A DNA stretch of 29,590 nucleotides. Origin: Neisseriales bacterium. GTDB lineage: Bacteria; Pseudomonadota; Gammaproteobacteria; Burkholderiales; UBA11063. The stretch covers positions 1-29,590 of the forward strand of contig SSGY01000059.1 in the NCBI GenBank assembly GCA_008017145.1, in the 5' to 3' direction. Position 1 is the stretch's first letter. Each line of letters starts with the position of its first letter. Below are positions 8,961 to 18,465 of the stretch, piece after piece. The position numbers were made by a program, and so were the translations under genes. The notes under the pieces are model-generated. The model saw only the letters and a list, made by a program, of their open reading frames with translations, searched no databases and was not told where the DNA came from.

Positions 8961-9974
8961 TTATTTTTTCTTCTTGATTGATTGAGGCGGCCAATTTTCA
9001 ATTGGCATTCCAAGACGTAACCCACGAACTTCAAGTAATTCTTTAATTTCAGTTAAAGATTTTTTACCTAAATTCGGCGTTTTTAATAATTCGTTCTCAG
9101 ATTTTTGCACCAAATCACCAATATAATTAATATCTAAATGTTTTAAACAATTAGCACTGCGTACTGTTAATTCAAGATTATCAACCAACTCTAAGAATAC
9201 CGGATCAACTTCAGGCTCTTCTTTGACTTTGACTAATTTAGAACTTGGGGTTTCAGTATTCGGCATATGTTCTAAACCTGCAAATACCAGCATTTGTTCA
9301 ATTAAAATTTTTGAAGCAGAACGTACAGCATCTTCCGGAGAAATAACACCATTAGTCTCAACTTCAAGAACTAATTTATCCAAATCAGTTTTCTGCTCTA
9401 CCCGCGCATTTTCGACATTAAAAGCCACACGTAAAACTGGAGAAAATGTTGCATCCAACAAAATCCAACCAGCAGCAGTACTTTCAACGTTTTGACGACG
9501 AGTAACGGCTGTTTCATAACCACGCCCTGTTTCAATTTTAATTTCCATGTCAATTGAACCATTTTTAGCAATAGTACAAATTTCATGCTCAGGGTTTAAT
9601 AATTCCAAATCATGCGTTAAGGCAATATCTTTACCTCTAACTACACCCGATTCATTGCGTTGCAATTTAACCACAACGCTTTCTTTATTATGCAGCTTGA
9701 ATACCAGACCTTTTAGGTTTAACAAAATGTCAACCACATCTTCCATCACGCCACTTACTACATCATATTCATGATTAACTCCAGTAATCTTTACTTCTGT
9801 TACTGCAGTTCCAACCATTGATGATAATAAGATTCTACGTAATGAATTTCCCAGAGTATGACCAAAGCCACGCTCAAAAGGTTCCATAACAATTTTACAA
9901 TTATTATTGTCAGCAGCCAAAGGATTAATTGTTATTGATTTTGGTTTCAATAATTGTTTACTAGAAACTTGCAT
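8961..9974 (-). CDS. rpoA: DNA-directed RNA polymerase subunit alpha
   Basis: 337 residues, slightly longer than the 329 of E. coli. The N-terminal domain (about 1-235) has the dimerisation/assembly segment [17 protein letters not shown] at 37-53. A linker about 236-260 is rich in Glu, Lys and Pro. The C-terminal domain about 261-330 has the conserved VRSANCLK helix, with R272 equivalent to E. coli R265 that contacts UP elements, and [10 protein letters not shown] (301-310). A KKKK tail ends the protein. The gene lies between rpsD and rplQ in the standard alpha operon order. Confidence 0.99.
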   Translation of the reverse strand: MQVSSKQLLKPKSITINPLAADNNNCKIVMEPFERGFGHTLGNSLRRILLSSMVGTAVTEVKITGVNHEYDVVSGVMEDVVDILLNLKGLVFKLHNKESVVVKLQRNESGVVRGKDIALTHDLELLNPEHEICTIAKNGSIDMEIKIETGRGYETAVTRRQNVESTAAGWILLDATFSPVLRVAFNVENARVEQKTDLDKLVLEVETNGVISPEDAVRSASKILIEQMLVFAGLEHMPNTETPSSKLVKVKEEPEVDPVFLELVDNLELTVRSANCLKHLDINYIGDLVQKSENELLKTPNLGKKSLTEIKELLEVRGLRLGMPIENWPPQSIKKKK

Positions 9975-10006
9975 ATATATTCCTTCTTAGCTATTATATG
10001 AGTCGA

Positions 10007-10627
10007 TTATTTAGAATAGAATTCAACAACTAATTGCTCATTAACATCACTAGACAATTCAGATCTCTCAGGAGCTGATTTATAAGTACCCTCCAGTTTT
10101 TTAGAGTTTACTTCTACCCAAGCTGGAAAACCGCCTTGTTCAGCTAAAGACACTGCTTCTTGAATGCGAACTTGTTTTTTAGCTTTTTCTGAAATTGCAA
10201 CCACATCCCCTGCTTTAACTTGGAAAGAAGGGATATTTACAGGTTTACCATTTACAGTAATAGCTTTATGTGATACTAATTGACGAGCTTCGGCACGTGT
10301 TGAGCCAAATCCCATCCGATAAACCACGTTATCTAACCGTGATTCTAATAATTTTAATAAATTTTCGCCAGTTGAACCTTTACGACGGTCAGCTTCGGCG
10401 AAATATTTTCTAAATTGGCGCTCTAAAACACCGTAAATACGGCGAATTTTTTGTTTTTCACGTAATTGAACACCAAAGTCTGATAATTTACCAGGTTTTG
10501 CACCATGTTGTCCCGGTGCAGAAGCTAATTTGCACTTTGCATCCGCGCTCTTGCGACTACTAACTAATGAAAGATCTAAACCTTCACGACGCATTAACTT
10601 GCATCTAGGCCCTGTATATCTTGCCAT
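10007..10627 (-). CDS. rpsD: 30S ribosomal protein S4
   Basis: 206 residues beginning [20 protein letters not shown], with the S4 RNA-binding domain around 95-160 ([21 protein letters not shown] region). S4 is a primary 16S rRNA assembly protein. The N-terminus lacks the zinc-binding cysteine set, so this is the C-minus form. In E. coli S4 is the translational repressor of the alpha operon; whether that holds here is not shown by the sequence. Confidence 0.98.
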   Translation of the reverse strand: MARYTGPRCKLMRREGLDLSLVSSRKSADAKCKLASAPGQHGAKPGKLSDFGVQLREKQKIRRIYGVLERQFRKYFAEADRRKGSTGENLLKLLESRLDNVVYRMGFGSTRAEARQLVSHKAITVNGKPVNIPSFQVKAGDVVAISEKAKKQVRIQEAVSLAEQGGFPAWVEVNSKKLEGTYKSAPERSELSSDVNEQLVVEFYSK

Positions 10628-10645
10628 GTGAATCTACTCCTAAAA

Positions 10646-11038
10646 TTATACTCGACGTCTTTTTGGTGGACGGCAACCGTTATGCGGAAGCGGTGTTACA
10701 TCACTTATTGAAGTGATTTTGATACCCAAAGCATTTAATGCACGGATCGAAGATTCACGGCCAGGTCCTGGTCCTTGTACTTGAACATCCAATGATTTAA
10801 TACCATATTCTTGGGCAACTTTTCCAGCTTTCTCTGCTGCTACTTGGGCAGCAAATGGAGTACTTTTACGCGAACCTTTGAAACCAGCACCGCCTGAAGT
10901 AGCCCAAGATAAAGCATTTCCTTGACGATCTGTGATGGTTATGATTGTATTGTTAAAAGAAGCATGAACGTGAGCTACACCTTCACTGACTTGCTTTTTA
11001 ACTTTTTTGCGAACTCTTGCTGTGTTTGCTTTACTCAT
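10646..11038 (-). CDS. rpsK: 30S ribosomal protein S11
   Basis: 130 residues, matching S11 length. It contains the glycine-rich [19 protein letters not shown] segment and the basic C-terminus [11 protein letters not shown], both typical. S11 lies on the platform of the small subunit near the E site. It sits between rpsM and rpsD with short spacing. Confidence 0.98.
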   Translation of the reverse strand: MSKANTARVRKKVKKQVSEGVAHVHASFNNTIITITDRQGNALSWATSGGAGFKGSRKSTPFAAQVAAEKAGKVAQEYGIKSLDVQVQGPGPGRESSIRALNALGIKITSISDVTPLPHNGCRPPKRRRV

Positions 11039-11055
11039 TTAAAAATCCTTAAAAT

Positions 11056-11421
11056 CTATTTTTTCTTACCAGTTACTAATTTTCTAGGACCTTTACGGGT
11101 GCGCGCATTAGTTTTAGTGCGTTGACCGCGAACTGGAAGTCCTTTAGCGTGGCGGTGGCCACGGTAGCATTTTAAATCCACCAAGCGTTTAATGCTCATT
11201 GAAACTTCACGACGAAGGTCACCTTCGATTGTATACTTCGCAACTTCGTTACGGATAGCTTCCATCAATTCTGGAGAAATATCTTTTACTTTAGTCTGCT
11301 CAGTAACTTGTGATGATTCACAAATCCATTTAGCGCGAGAAGGACCAATACCGTAAATATGTTGTAAACCGATAACGATATGAGCATTATCAGGAACGTT
11401 TACACCAGCTATACGAGCCAT
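11056..11421 (-). CDS. rpsM: 30S ribosomal protein S13
   Basis: 121 residues from the ATG at 11421: [19 protein letters not shown], the usual S13 N-terminus, ending in the basic tail [14 protein letters not shown] plus KKK. An in-frame ATG at 11436 would add MKGIR, but AAAGGA lies 6 nt before the internal ATG and falls inside that extension, so the shorter start is preferred. S13 forms intersubunit bridges at the head of the 30S. Confidence 0.97.
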   Translation of the reverse strand: MARIAGVNVPDNAHIVIGLQHIYGIGPSRAKWICESSQVTEQTKVKDISPELMEAIRNEVAKYTIEGDLRREVSMSIKRLVDLKCYRGHRHAKGLPVRGQRTKTNARTRKGPRKLVTGKKK

Positions 11422-11448
11422 TCTTATTCCTTTCAATTAAATTAAAAA

Positions 11449-11562
11449 TTAACCTTGACGTTGTTTATGTCGAGCTTCTTTACAAATTACACGCACAACA
11501 CCGTTGCGACGAATAACTTTGCAATTACGACAAATTTTCTTTACCGAAGGCTGAACTCTCAT
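11449..11562 (-). CDS. rpmJ: 50S ribosomal protein L36
   Basis: A 37-residue protein: [20 protein letters not shown] at the start, ending RHKQRQG. The zinc-ribbon ligands C11, C14, C27 and H32 are all present, so this is the zinc-binding form. A GGTG-containing region precedes the ATG. It lies between infA and rpsM, the betaproteobacterial order, but a 166-nt gap separates it from infA. Confidence 0.97.
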   Translation of the reverse strand: MRVQPSVKKICRNCKVIRRNGVVRVICKEARHKQRQG

Positions 11563-11728
11563 AATTACACCTTTCTAACTAGCCGGGCCTAAACCCAGCA
11601 TTTACCCGATACTAAATAATTCCACCAAAAATTAGAAATGAACTAAATCAAGCAACCAAAATATACTTCAAGTATATAAGAATTGCTTTTTCTGCTCACA
11701 ACAATATCGTTAATGAAAATAATTAATA
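11563..11728 (-). promoter_or_regulatory. rpmJ leader: candidate internal promoter and RNA hairpin
   Basis: This 166-nt gap is the longest inside the spc-alpha block. On the minus strand TTGTGA, 17 nt, TATATA is a possible internal promoter (moderate match; TATACT overlaps). About 20 nt before the rpmJ ATG, at 11582-11599, GCTGGG-TTTAGG-CCCGGC can form a 6-bp hairpin with one G-U pair and no T-run, so it is not a terminator. The gap may hold a start site for the alpha operon or a leader structure used in control. Confidence 0.4.
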
Positions 11729-11947
11729 TTATTTCGCACGGAAAACTATGCGACCTTTGTTAAGATCATACGGTGTCATCTCAACCGTAACCTTATCACC
11801 GGGTAAAATGCGGATGTAATTCATCCGCATTTTACCTGAGATATGACACAAAACCGTATGACCATTTTCTAATTTTACACGAAACATCGTATTTGGCAAA
11901 GCTTCTAACACTTCACCTTCAAATTGAATCACGTCATCTTTGGCCAT
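11729..11947 (-). CDS. infA: Translation initiation factor IF-1
   Basis: 72 residues, the exact usual length: [20 protein letters not shown], then the OB-fold core with [14 protein letters not shown] and ending [10 protein letters not shown]-1 occupies the 30S A site during initiation. It follows secY by 8 nt. Location between secY and rpmJ, rather than elsewhere as in E. coli, is a phylogenetic hint to Betaproteobacteria. Confidence 0.98.
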   Translation of the reverse strand: MAKDDVIQFEGEVLEALPNTMFRVKLENGHTVLCHISGKMRMNYIRILPGDKVTVEMTPYDLNKGRIVFRAK

Positions 11948-11955
11948 AACTACTC

Positions 11956-13248
11956 CTAAAAACCTTTTAAGTTTGCTTTTTTCATTAAACCTTCATACTG
12001 CACAGACATAATCTGTGACTGCACTTGAGTCATGAAATCCATAGTTACAACCACAACGATCAGCAATGAAGTTCCACCAAAATAAAATGGAACGTGCCAT
12101 TTTAAAATTAGTAATTCTGGGAACAAACAAATCGCCGCAATATAAATTGCGCCACCGAATGTCAAGCGTAAAAGAACTTTCTCAATATACTTTGCTGTAT
12201 TTTCACCAGGACGGATACCAGGGATAAACGCACCGCTTTTTTTCAAGTTATCAGCAGTATCTTTTGGATTAAAAGTTAATGCTGTATAAAAATAACAGAA
12301 GAAAATAATTGCGGCGGCATAAACAACTATATAAATTGGTTGACCGGGATGTAAGGCATCGCCAATTGAAGCCAAAAACGATAGTTTACCATGCCCAAGC
12401 CATCCAAGTAAAGTAGCAGGGAATAAAATAATACTTGAAGCAAAAATCGGAGGAATAACTCCAGCCATATTTAGCTTCAGCGGCAAGTGTGTACTTTGAC
12501 CTTGCATCACTTTATTACCAACCTGACGTTTAGCATAATTAACTGGTATTTTACGTTGCGCGCGCTCTACGAACACCACAATATAAGTTACCACGCCAAT
12601 AATCACAAACACCAAGATTGCTGAAAAAATAGACATCGAGCCCTGATTTGCCAACGATAGAGTTTTACCAATCGCGCTAGGCATACCAGAAATAATACCT
12701 GTTGTGATGATCATTGAAGCACCATTACCAAGACCACGCTCAGTAATTTGCTCACCTAACCACATTAAAAACATAGTTCCTGTTACTAAGCAGATAATCG
12801 CAGTTGCAAAAAAATGAAACTCTGAATCAACCACTAAACCAGGTTGTTTATATAACATCGTGGCAATACCAAAACTTTGCACTAGCGCCAAAATCACAGT
12901 TGCATAACGAGTATACTGGGTGATTTTCTTACGCCCCATTTCTCCTTCTTTTTTCAATTGAATCAAATAAGGAAATACCTCAGAAGATAATTGCAAAATA
13001 ATGGAAGCAGAGATGTACGGCATAATACCGAGAGCAAAGATAGTGAAGCGTGACAACGCACCACCAGAGAACATGTTTACCATGGTAAGCAAACCCGCCT
13101 GATTGGATTTAAATAACTTCGCCAATTCAGTGGGATCTATTCCTGGAACTGGAATATGCGCACCAATCCGAAAGACGATTAGTGCGCCAATCAGGAACCA
13201 AACACGCTTTTTAAGATCAGCAAATTTATCAACTTTTGCCAGAGCCAT
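11956..13248 (-). CDS. secY: Protein translocase subunit SecY
   Basis: 430 residues with the ten transmembrane segments of SecY. Recognisable parts are [12 protein letters not shown] near the first helix (plug region follows), the cytoplasmic loop [14 protein letters not shown], and [20 protein letters not shown] before helices 9 and 10. SecY is the channel of the Sec translocon. It follows rplO by 16 nt, the universal position in the spc operon. Confidence 0.99.
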   Translation of the reverse strand: MALAKVDKFADLKKRVWFLIGALIVFRIGAHIPVPGIDPTELAKLFKSNQAGLLTMVNMFSGGALSRFTIFALGIMPYISASIILQLSSEVFPYLIQLKKEGEMGRKKITQYTRYATVILALVQSFGIATMLYKQPGLVVDSEFHFFATAIICLVTGTMFLMWLGEQITERGLGNGASMIITTGIISGMPSAIGKTLSLANQGSMSIFSAILVFVIIGVVTYIVVFVERAQRKIPVNYAKRQVGNKVMQGQSTHLPLKLNMAGVIPPIFASSIILFPATLLGWLGHGKLSFLASIGDALHPGQPIYIVVYAAAIIFFCYFYTALTFNPKDTADNLKKSGAFIPGIRPGENTAKYIEKVLLRLTFGGAIYIAAICLFPELLILKWHVPFYFGGTSLLIVVVVTMDFMTQVQSQIMSVQYEGLMKKANLKGF

Positions 13249-13264
13249 GTTTTGTCCTTTTAAA

Positions 13265-13690
13265 TTATTCTACCGAACCACCAGCAGCTAAAATTGCAGC
13301 TTTTGCACTTTCAGTTGCACCGATACCGCGGAGATTAACCGCAATACTGATAGTACCAGTACCGATAACTTTAATTTTATCAGCTAAACTTGACACTAAA
13401 CCCGATTGGATTAAAGTCAAACGATCTACTTCACCACCAGCTAATTTTTCTAAGTCAGATAATCTAACTTCAGCTTGTGCACTCAAAGATTTGAAACCAC
13501 GTTTTGGTAAACGACGGTATAAAGGCATTTGACCACCTTCAAAACCTACTTTATGGAAGCCACCCGCACGGCTTTTTTGCCCTTTGTGACCACGACCACA
13601 AGTTTTACCTAAACCAGATCCGATTCCGCGTCCAACGCGTTTAGATGAGTGTTTAGCACCTTCTGCTGGTTGAATACTATTTAAAAACAT
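13265..13690 (-). CDS. rplO: 50S ribosomal protein L15
   Basis: 141 residues with the glycine-rich N-terminal [20 protein letters not shown] region, [17 protein letters not shown] and a C-terminal globular domain. L15 is a late assembly protein of the large subunit. It lies between rpmD and secY. Confidence 0.98.
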   Translation of the reverse strand: MFLNSIQPAEGAKHSSKRVGRGIGSGLGKTCGRGHKGQKSRAGGFHKVGFEGGQMPLYRRLPKRGFKSLSAQAEVRLSDLEKLAGGEVDRLTLIQSGLVSSLADKIKVIGTGTISIAVNLRGIGATESAKAAILAAGGSVE

Positions 13691-13694
13691 CGTA

Positions 13695-13877
13695 TTAACC
13701 CTCTACTTTAACTAAATAACTAATCCGATTAATCATTCCACGATTTTCAGGAGTATCCTGAACTTCAACAGCTTGACGAATCTTACGCAAGCCAAGACCA
13801 TAAGCAGAAGCTTTATGGTTAGCTAAACGACCAATAAGACTTTTTACTAAAGTAACTTTTACAGTTTTTTGGCTCAT
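13695..13877 (-). CDS. rpmD: 50S ribosomal protein L30
   Basis: 60 residues, the short bacterial L30, containing [16 protein letters not shown] and LGLRKIRQ. Its ATG overlaps the rpsE stop by one base (TAATG), indicating coupled translation. Confidence 0.97.
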   Translation of the reverse strand: MSQKTVKVTLVKSLIGRLANHKASAYGLGLRKIRQAVEVQDTPENRGMINRISYLVKVEG

Positions 13878-14380
13878 TATTCTTCTCCGGTAATTTCAGC
13901 AACGGTTTTACCACGTTTAGCTGCAATTTCAGATGGTGTATTAATAGCTTGTAAACCTTTAATAGTTGCACGAACTACGTTATACGGATTAGTAGAACCT
14001 TGTACTTTACAAGTGATGTTGCGGATACCGATAGCATCGAATAAAGCACGCATAGCACCACCAGCAATAATACCAGTACCTTCTTTAGCAGGTTGCATAA
14101 ATACAGTAGTAGCACCGTGTTTAGCACGAATCGTATGGTGAATTGTACCGTTTTTCAAAGGTACTTTAACCATGCTTTTGCTAGCTTCTTTAACAGCTTT
14201 CTGTACAGCTACAGGAACCTCTTTCGATTTCCCTTTACCCATACCGATACCACCATCGCCATCACCAACTACAGTTAGTGCTGCGAAACCCATAATACGA
14301 CCACCCTTAACTACTTTAGTTACACGGTTTACGCTAATTAACTTTTCAATTAACTGGTGTTCTTTATTTTCAATCATCAT
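13877..14380 (-). CDS. rpsE: 30S ribosomal protein S5
   Basis: 167 residues. The N-terminal RNA-binding domain has [20 protein letters not shown], and the C-terminal domain has the [10 protein letters not shown] and [17 protein letters not shown] regions. S5 lies near the decoding site and mRNA entry. Two adjacent ATGs start the frame; GGAG is only 3 nt from the first and 6 nt from the second (14377), so the second is the likelier start. Confidence 0.98.
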   Translation of the reverse strand: MMIENKEHQLIEKLISVNRVTKVVKGGRIMGFAALTVVGDGDGGIGMGKGKSKEVPVAVQKAVKEASKSMVKVPLKNGTIHHTIRAKHGATTVFMQPAKEGTGIIAGGAMRALFDAIGIRNITCKVQGSTNPYNVVRATIKGLQAINTPSEIAAKRGKTVAEITGEE

Positions 14381-14389
14381 TTACTCCAA

Positions 14390-14743
14390 TTAGAACACAA
14401 GACCATCTTCACGTGCAGCATCCGCTACAGCCTTAATCCGGCCGTGAAAACGAAAACCTGAACGATCAAATGCGATTTCTTTAATGCCAGCAGCAGTAGC
14501 TTTAGCAGCAATAGCTTTGCCTACCAATGTTGCAGCCTCGACATTTCCACCATTTTTAACTGAAGCACTGATAGCTTTTTCAGCTGTTGAAGCAGAAACT
14601 AAAACCTTAGCGCCACTTTCATCAATGATTTGTGCATAAATGTGGCAATTTGATTTATAAACCACTAGACGTTTAACACCAAGCTCAGCGATTTTTAAGC
14701 GCGTTTTGCGTGCACGTCTGATGCGACTTAATTTATTACTCAT
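14390..14743 (-). CDS. rplR: 50S ribosomal protein L18
   Basis: 117 residues, typical for L18. Features are the basic N-terminus [28 protein letters not shown], and the C-terminal [21 protein letters not shown]18 binds 5S rRNA. Confidence 0.98.
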   Translation of the reverse strand: MSNKLSRIRRARKTRLKIAELGVKRLVVYKSNCHIYAQIIDESGAKVLVSASTAEKAISASVKNGGNVEAATLVGKAIAAKATAAGIKEIAFDRSGFRFHGRIKAVADAAREDGLVF

Positions 14744-14763
14744 CTTTAGACTAGCCTCTTAAA

Positions 14764-15300
14764 TTATTTTTTCTTAGTCTCTTTTAGGATTACCACTTCA
14801 TCAGCATAGCGTACGCCCTTGCCTTTGTATGGCTCTACAGGACGGTAGCTACGAATATCTGCAGCAGCCTGACCAACAGCCTGTTTACAAATTCCTTTAA
14901 TCAAAATTTCAGTTTGAGACGGAGTCTCAACCTTAATTCCGGCTGGAGCTTTATAAACTACTGGATGAGAGAAACCTAAAGTAAGATTTAAATCGCTACC
15001 TTGAGCTTGCGCACGGTAACCGACACCAAGAATAGTTAGTTTCTTTTCAAATCCTTTAGTTACACCAACAATCATATTGTTCATAACTGATTTAACTGTA
15101 CCTGATAGTGCTTTAGCAAACTTAGTTTCATCTTTAGTTGCGAAAACAACAGCATTACCATCTTTGGCAATAGATACTGTATCATTGAAAGTAAATTCTA
15201 ACTGACCTAAAGGACCTTTAACTTTAACGTTTGAGCCATTTAGTGTAACTTCAACACCCTGAGGGATATCCAAAGGAGTTTTAGCAATACGTGATAACAT
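14764..15300 (-). CDS. rplF: 50S ribosomal protein L6
   Basis: 178 residues with the duplicated L6 fold: [20 protein letters not shown] at the start, then LGVGYRAQ, and the C-terminal [15 protein letters not shown] signature. L6 sits at the base of the factor-binding stalk. It lies between rpsH and rplR. Confidence 0.98.
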   Translation of the reverse strand: MLSRIAKTPLDIPQGVEVTLNGSNVKVKGPLGQLEFTFNDTVSIAKDGNAVVFATKDETKFAKALSGTVKSVMNNMIVGVTKGFEKKLTILGVGYRAQAQGSDLNLTLGFSHPVVYKAPAGIKVETPSQTEILIKGICKQAVGQAAADIRSYRPVEPYKGKGVRYADEVVILKETKKK

Positions 15301-15315
15301 ATTCTTATGCTCCTA

Positions 15316-15705
15316 TTACGATACGTAACATAAAACTTCGCCACCAACTTTTAGTGAACGAGCTTTACGATCAGTAATTACACCACGTGAAGTTGACACA
15401 ATTGCCACACCTAAACCATCCATTACAGTTGGTAATTCTTCACAACCACGATAAATACGTAAACCAGGGCGTGATACACGTTCAATCTTAGCGATTACTG
15501 GTTTACCAGCATAATAGCGCAGATCAATTGTCAACACGGGTTTTACAGCACCTTCAACTTTAAAATCATCAATGTAACCTTCTTCTTTTAAAACCTTAGC
15601 GATTGACACTTTGATTTTAGATGAAGGCATAGTTACCGCTACATGATTCGCTGCTTGCGCATTACGAACCCGAGTCAGCATATCAGCAATAGTATCTTGC
15701 ATCAT
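15316..15705 (-). CDS. rpsH: 30S ribosomal protein S8
   Basis: 129 residues: [17 protein letters not shown] at the start, the RPGLRIYRG segment, and the C-terminal [21 protein letters not shown]8 binds 16S rRNA helix 21 and in E. coli represses the spc operon at rplE. AAGGAG lies 10 nt before the first ATG; a second ATG follows directly. Confidence 0.98.
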   Translation of the reverse strand: MMQDTIADMLTRVRNAQAANHVAVTMPSSKIKVSIAKVLKEEGYIDDFKVEGAVKPVLTIDLRYYAGKPVIAKIERVSRPGLRIYRGCEELPTVMDGLGVAIVSTSRGVITDRKARSLKVGGEVLCYVS

Positions 15706-15722
15706 TTTTCAATAACTCCTTC

Positions 15723-16028
15723 TTACCAGCTAGCTTTAGTCACGCCAGGAATATCACCCTTAAGGGCTAATAAACGCAATTTATTGCGGGCGATTCCAAA
15801 TTTACGGAATGTACCTCTTGGGCGACCTGTCAAAGCACAACGATTACGTTGACGAGTTGGCGCAGAGTTACGCGGTAATTTTTGTAAAGCTAATCTAGCT
15901 TCGAATTTTTCTTCATCGGATTTAGATGAATCGTTAATAATCGCAAACAAAGCTTCACGTTTAGCAGAATATTTCTCTGCTAATTTTTCACGTTTAGTTT
16001 CTCTTTCGATTAACGCTAATCTAGTCAT
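15723..16028 (-). CDS. rpsN: 30S ribosomal protein S14
   Basis: 101 residues, the long S14 form without zinc-binding cysteines. The C-terminus carries [20 protein letters not shown], followed by [12 protein letters not shown]. It is the standard zinc-independent paralogue, located between rplE and rpsH. Confidence 0.98.
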   Translation of the reverse strand: MTRLALIERETKREKLAEKYSAKREALFAIINDSSKSDEEKFEARLALQKLPRNSAPTRQRNRCALTGRPRGTFRKFGIARNKLRLLALKGDIPGVTKASW

Positions 16029-16039
16029 TATATCTTTCC

Positions 16040-16576
16040 TTATTTAACTGGGAAACTGAATGATTTTAATAAAGCGCGCGCTTCGTCACTGTTTTTAGCA
16101 GATGTAGTAATAGTAATATTCATACCACGAAGAGCATCGATTTTATCGTATTCAATTTCAGGGAAAATAATTTGTTCTTTAATACCAAAGTTGTAATTCC
16201 CGAAACTGTCGAATGATTTACCATTCAAACCACGGAAATCGCGCACACGCGGTAAAGCCACGTTTACTAGGCGATCCAAGAATTCATACATCTTGTCCTT
16301 ACGCAAAGTAACCATACAACCAACAGGATATCCTTCACGGATTTTGAAACCCGCAATTGATTTACGCGCTTTAGTTACAACTGGTTTTTGACCAGCAATT
16401 TTAGTTAAATCTGAAAGAGCATGTTCCATAACTTTTTTATCAGCAACAGCTTCACCCAAACCGATATTTAATGTAATTTTTTCAATACGTGGCACTTCCA
16501 TTACAGAACCATAATTGAATTGCTTCATTAGCTCTGGAACTACTTGAGTATTATAAAAATGTTTTAATCTTGCCAT
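16040..16576 (-). CDS. rplE: 50S ribosomal protein L5
   Basis: 178 residues with [17 protein letters not shown], the [18 protein letters not shown] segment and [12 protein letters not shown]5 binds 5S rRNA and contacts the P-site tRNA. It follows rplX by 10 nt. Confidence 0.98.
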   Translation of the reverse strand: MARLKHFYNTQVVPELMKQFNYGSVMEVPRIEKITLNIGLGEAVADKKVMEHALSDLTKIAGQKPVVTKARKSIAGFKIREGYPVGCMVTLRKDKMYEFLDRLVNVALPRVRDFRGLNGKSFDSFGNYNFGIKEQIIFPEIEYDKIDALRGMNITITTSAKNSDEARALLKSFSFPVK

Positions 16577-16586
16577 TTTTTACCCC

Positions 16587-16904
16587 TTACGCACCAACGA
16601 CTTTACCGCTTGATTTAAATACACGAACTTTTTTATCGCCTTCTACTTTAAAACCAACGCGATCCGCTTTTTTGGTTTCATTGTTGTAGATAGCCACGTT
16701 CGAAATATCAACCGGCATAGTTTTTTCTATAATCCCGCCTTGTACACCTTTCATAGGGTTAGGACGGACATGTTTTTTTACAACGTTAACGCCTTCAACG
16801 ATAACTTTGGCACCTTCAGCAACAACTTGCTGAACTTGCGCAATCTTACCTTTATCTTTACCAGCGATAACGATGATTTGATCACCTTTAGTTATTTTTC
16901 TCAT
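16587..16904 (-). CDS. rplX: 50S ribosomal protein L24
   Basis: 105 residues with the KOW motif at the N-terminus ([18 protein letters not shown]) and the [12 protein letters not shown] segment. L24 initiates large-subunit assembly. It is located between rplN and rplE. Confidence 0.98.
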   Translation of the reverse strand: MRKITKGDQIIVIAGKDKGKIAQVQQVVAEGAKVIVEGVNVVKKHVRPNPMKGVQGGIIEKTMPVDISNVAIYNNETKKADRVGFKVEGDKKVRVFKSSGKVVGA

Positions 16905-16914
16905 TGGGTCTTCC

Positions 16915-17283
16915 TTAAATTACTTCAGGAGCTAATGACACGATTTTCATGAATTTTTCTGTACGTAATTCACGAGTAACCGGGCCAAAAATACGCGTAC
17001 CAATTGGCTCTAACTTAGCGTTTAGTAAAACTGCCGCATTACCGTCAAATTTCACTAACGAGCCATCGTTACGTCTTACACCTTTTGCAGTACGTACTAC
17101 AACAGCGTTGTATACGTCACCTTTTTTTACACGACCACGTGGAGACGCGTCTTTAATTGCTACTTTGATGATATCACCAACGCTAGCATAACGACGTTTT
17201 GAGCCGCCTAATACTTTAATACACATTACAGAACGCGCACCAGTATTATCAGCAACATCCAATCTTGTTTGCATTTGAATCAT
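16915..17283 (-). CDS. rplN: 50S ribosomal protein L14
   Basis: 122 residues from the ATG at 17283: [20 protein letters not shown], the universal L14 N-terminus. An in-frame ATG at 17361 would add 26 residues not found in the family and lacks a Shine-Dalgarno, whereas GGAAAGG lies upstream of 17283; the shorter form is chosen. It is the first gene of the spc operon. The usual upstream neighbours rpsQ, rpmC and rplP are absent; instead an SDR sugar gene ends 184 nt upstream. Confidence 0.97.
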   Translation of the reverse strand: MIQMQTRLDVADNTGARSVMCIKVLGGSKRRYASVGDIIKVAIKDASPRGRVKKGDVYNAVVVRTAKGVRRNDGSLVKFDGNAAVLLNAKLEPIGTRIFGPVTRELRTEKFMKIVSLAPEVI

Positions 17284-17381
17284 TTGATATTTACCTTTCC
17301 AACTTAACCCGTTACGTAAACGGCCAGTATTGGGCCCGAGGGATTCGGACTGACTAGACATTATAAATAGTTAAGAGCCGG

Positions 17382-17411
17382 ATTATAGCATATATATTGA
17401 ATGTAGAGCAA
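17382..17411 (-). promoter_or_regulatory. Promoter of the spc ribosomal-protein operon
   Basis: Minus strand: -35 TTGCTC (17411-17406), 18-nt spacer, extended -10 TGC-TATAAT (17387-17382). Initiation near 17375 would leave a leader of about 90 nt before rplN. It lies between the sugar reductase stop and rplN and shows that the ribosomal block can be transcribed independently. Confidence 0.8.
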
Positions 17412-17466
17412 GTATTTTGTTTATTTAGGTTTTTGTGATAACTTTTTAGAGATACAACTGTTCGGA

Positions 17467-18465
17467 TTATCGAGATAAAGATGATAAATTCTGATAATAA
17501 TCCGCAGTTTCTACGATTATAGCATCAAGTGATTTAATCGCATTATCTAATGACACTCGCAATTTATTAACATTCGGCACATAATAATTAATGTTTGGAG
17601 AAGTTATATTTGGCGTAGTTACATTGGATTCACTACCTAAAACTCCAACCACCTTATGAGCTAGCTCAGGCAAACTGATTGCATCGTCAGAACCCAAATT
17701 ATAAACTTCATAATTACTAGCACGAATAGTCGATATAATTAACACCTCAAATATCTGCCTTGCTAAATCTGCGGCAGCTAAATATGAACGGTAAATCCCA
17801 CCACCTGCCTGCACTACTATTTCTTGATTGCTAAGAGCCTTCTTTATAAATTCACCAATGGCGAAATGGCTTGCTTCTAAATATGCACCAGCAAAACAAA
17901 AACAACGCAAAGTAGTAACTTTCATCCCCGAGTTATACGATGCTAAATACGCCAAATGTTCACTGCTTATTTTAGCTAGCGCATAGGTATTTTTAGAGTT
18001 ATCTAGCTTAGTTACTAATGGGGAATCTTCCGTTAATCCAATCTGATTTTGATTTAATTGGTAAACTGCGCCAGAACTAAGGTTAATAAAACTCTTAACT
18101 CCTGCTTGCTTAGCAAATAATAGTGCTTGCTTAGTTCCATTAACGACTTCGTCAAAGAGTGTCTCAGACTCGGATTGATCTACTACACTTGTTGCGGCAT
18201 GAATAAAGTAATCATATTTCTGATTATTCCACTCTAGATTTCTAATGTCTGCTTGCTCAAAGTCTAACCACTCTTGGCTGCATAATTCTGGGTGTTTTTG
18301 CTTAAACTTTTGGGCATTACGCGTTAAGACTGTAACTTGCTTTGGAGTGATGGCATGGACAATTAAAAACTTAAGTAAGTTCTTACCTACAAATCCAGTT
18401 CCACCGGTTATGAATATTCGTTGGTTTGTCAGGAGAGATAAATCAATATTTTCTGCTTTAGTCAT
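17467..18465 (-). CDS. NAD(P)-dependent sugar reductase/epimerase, extended SDR family (YerF-like candidate)
   Basis: 332 residues. The Rossmann motif FITGGTGFVGKNLL has glycines at 21, 22, 24 and 27; the catalytic set is S130/S131 and Y161-x-x-x-K165 (YALAKISSEH). This is an extended short-chain dehydrogenase acting on nucleotide sugars. It overlaps the thiamine-diphosphate enzyme gene by 8 nt, so it belongs to the same operon and probably acts on its product. By analogy with yersiniose synthesis, the last step is NAD(P)H reduction of the acetyl side chain of the branched CDP-sugar, done by YerF. A CDP-abequose or CDP-paratose synthase role (RfbJ/RfbS-like ketone reduction at C4) is the alternative, but would leave the TPP enzyme unexplained. 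No terminator is visible after the stop. Confidence 0.72.
   Translation of the reverse strand: MTKAENIDLSLLTNQRIFITGGTGFVGKNLLKFLIVHAITPKQVTVLTRNAQKFKQKHPELCSQEWLDFEQADIRNLEWNNQKYDYFIHAATSVVDQSESETLFDEVVNGTKQALLFAKQAGVKSFINLSSGAVYQLNQNQIGLTEDSPLVTKLDNSKNTYALAKISSEHLAYLASYNSGMKVTTLRCFCFAGAYLEASHFAIGEFIKKALSNQEIVVQAGGGIYRSYLAAADLARQIFEVLIISTIRASNYEVYNLGSDDAISLPELAHKVVGVLGSESNVTTPNITSPNINYYVPNVNKLRVSLDNAIKSLDAIIVETADYYQNLSSLSR

Noticed and set aside
9398..9586. Second minus-strand frame inside rpoA
   Set aside because: It overlaps the strongly conserved rpoA frame completely and has no start signal or known motif.
11661..11677. Perfect 8-bp inverted repeat ATATACTT-C-AAGTATAT
   Set aside because: All A/T-rich with a one-base centre, so it cannot form a normal hairpin. 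It could be an operator or part of a -10 region, but chance is likely in AT-rich DNA.
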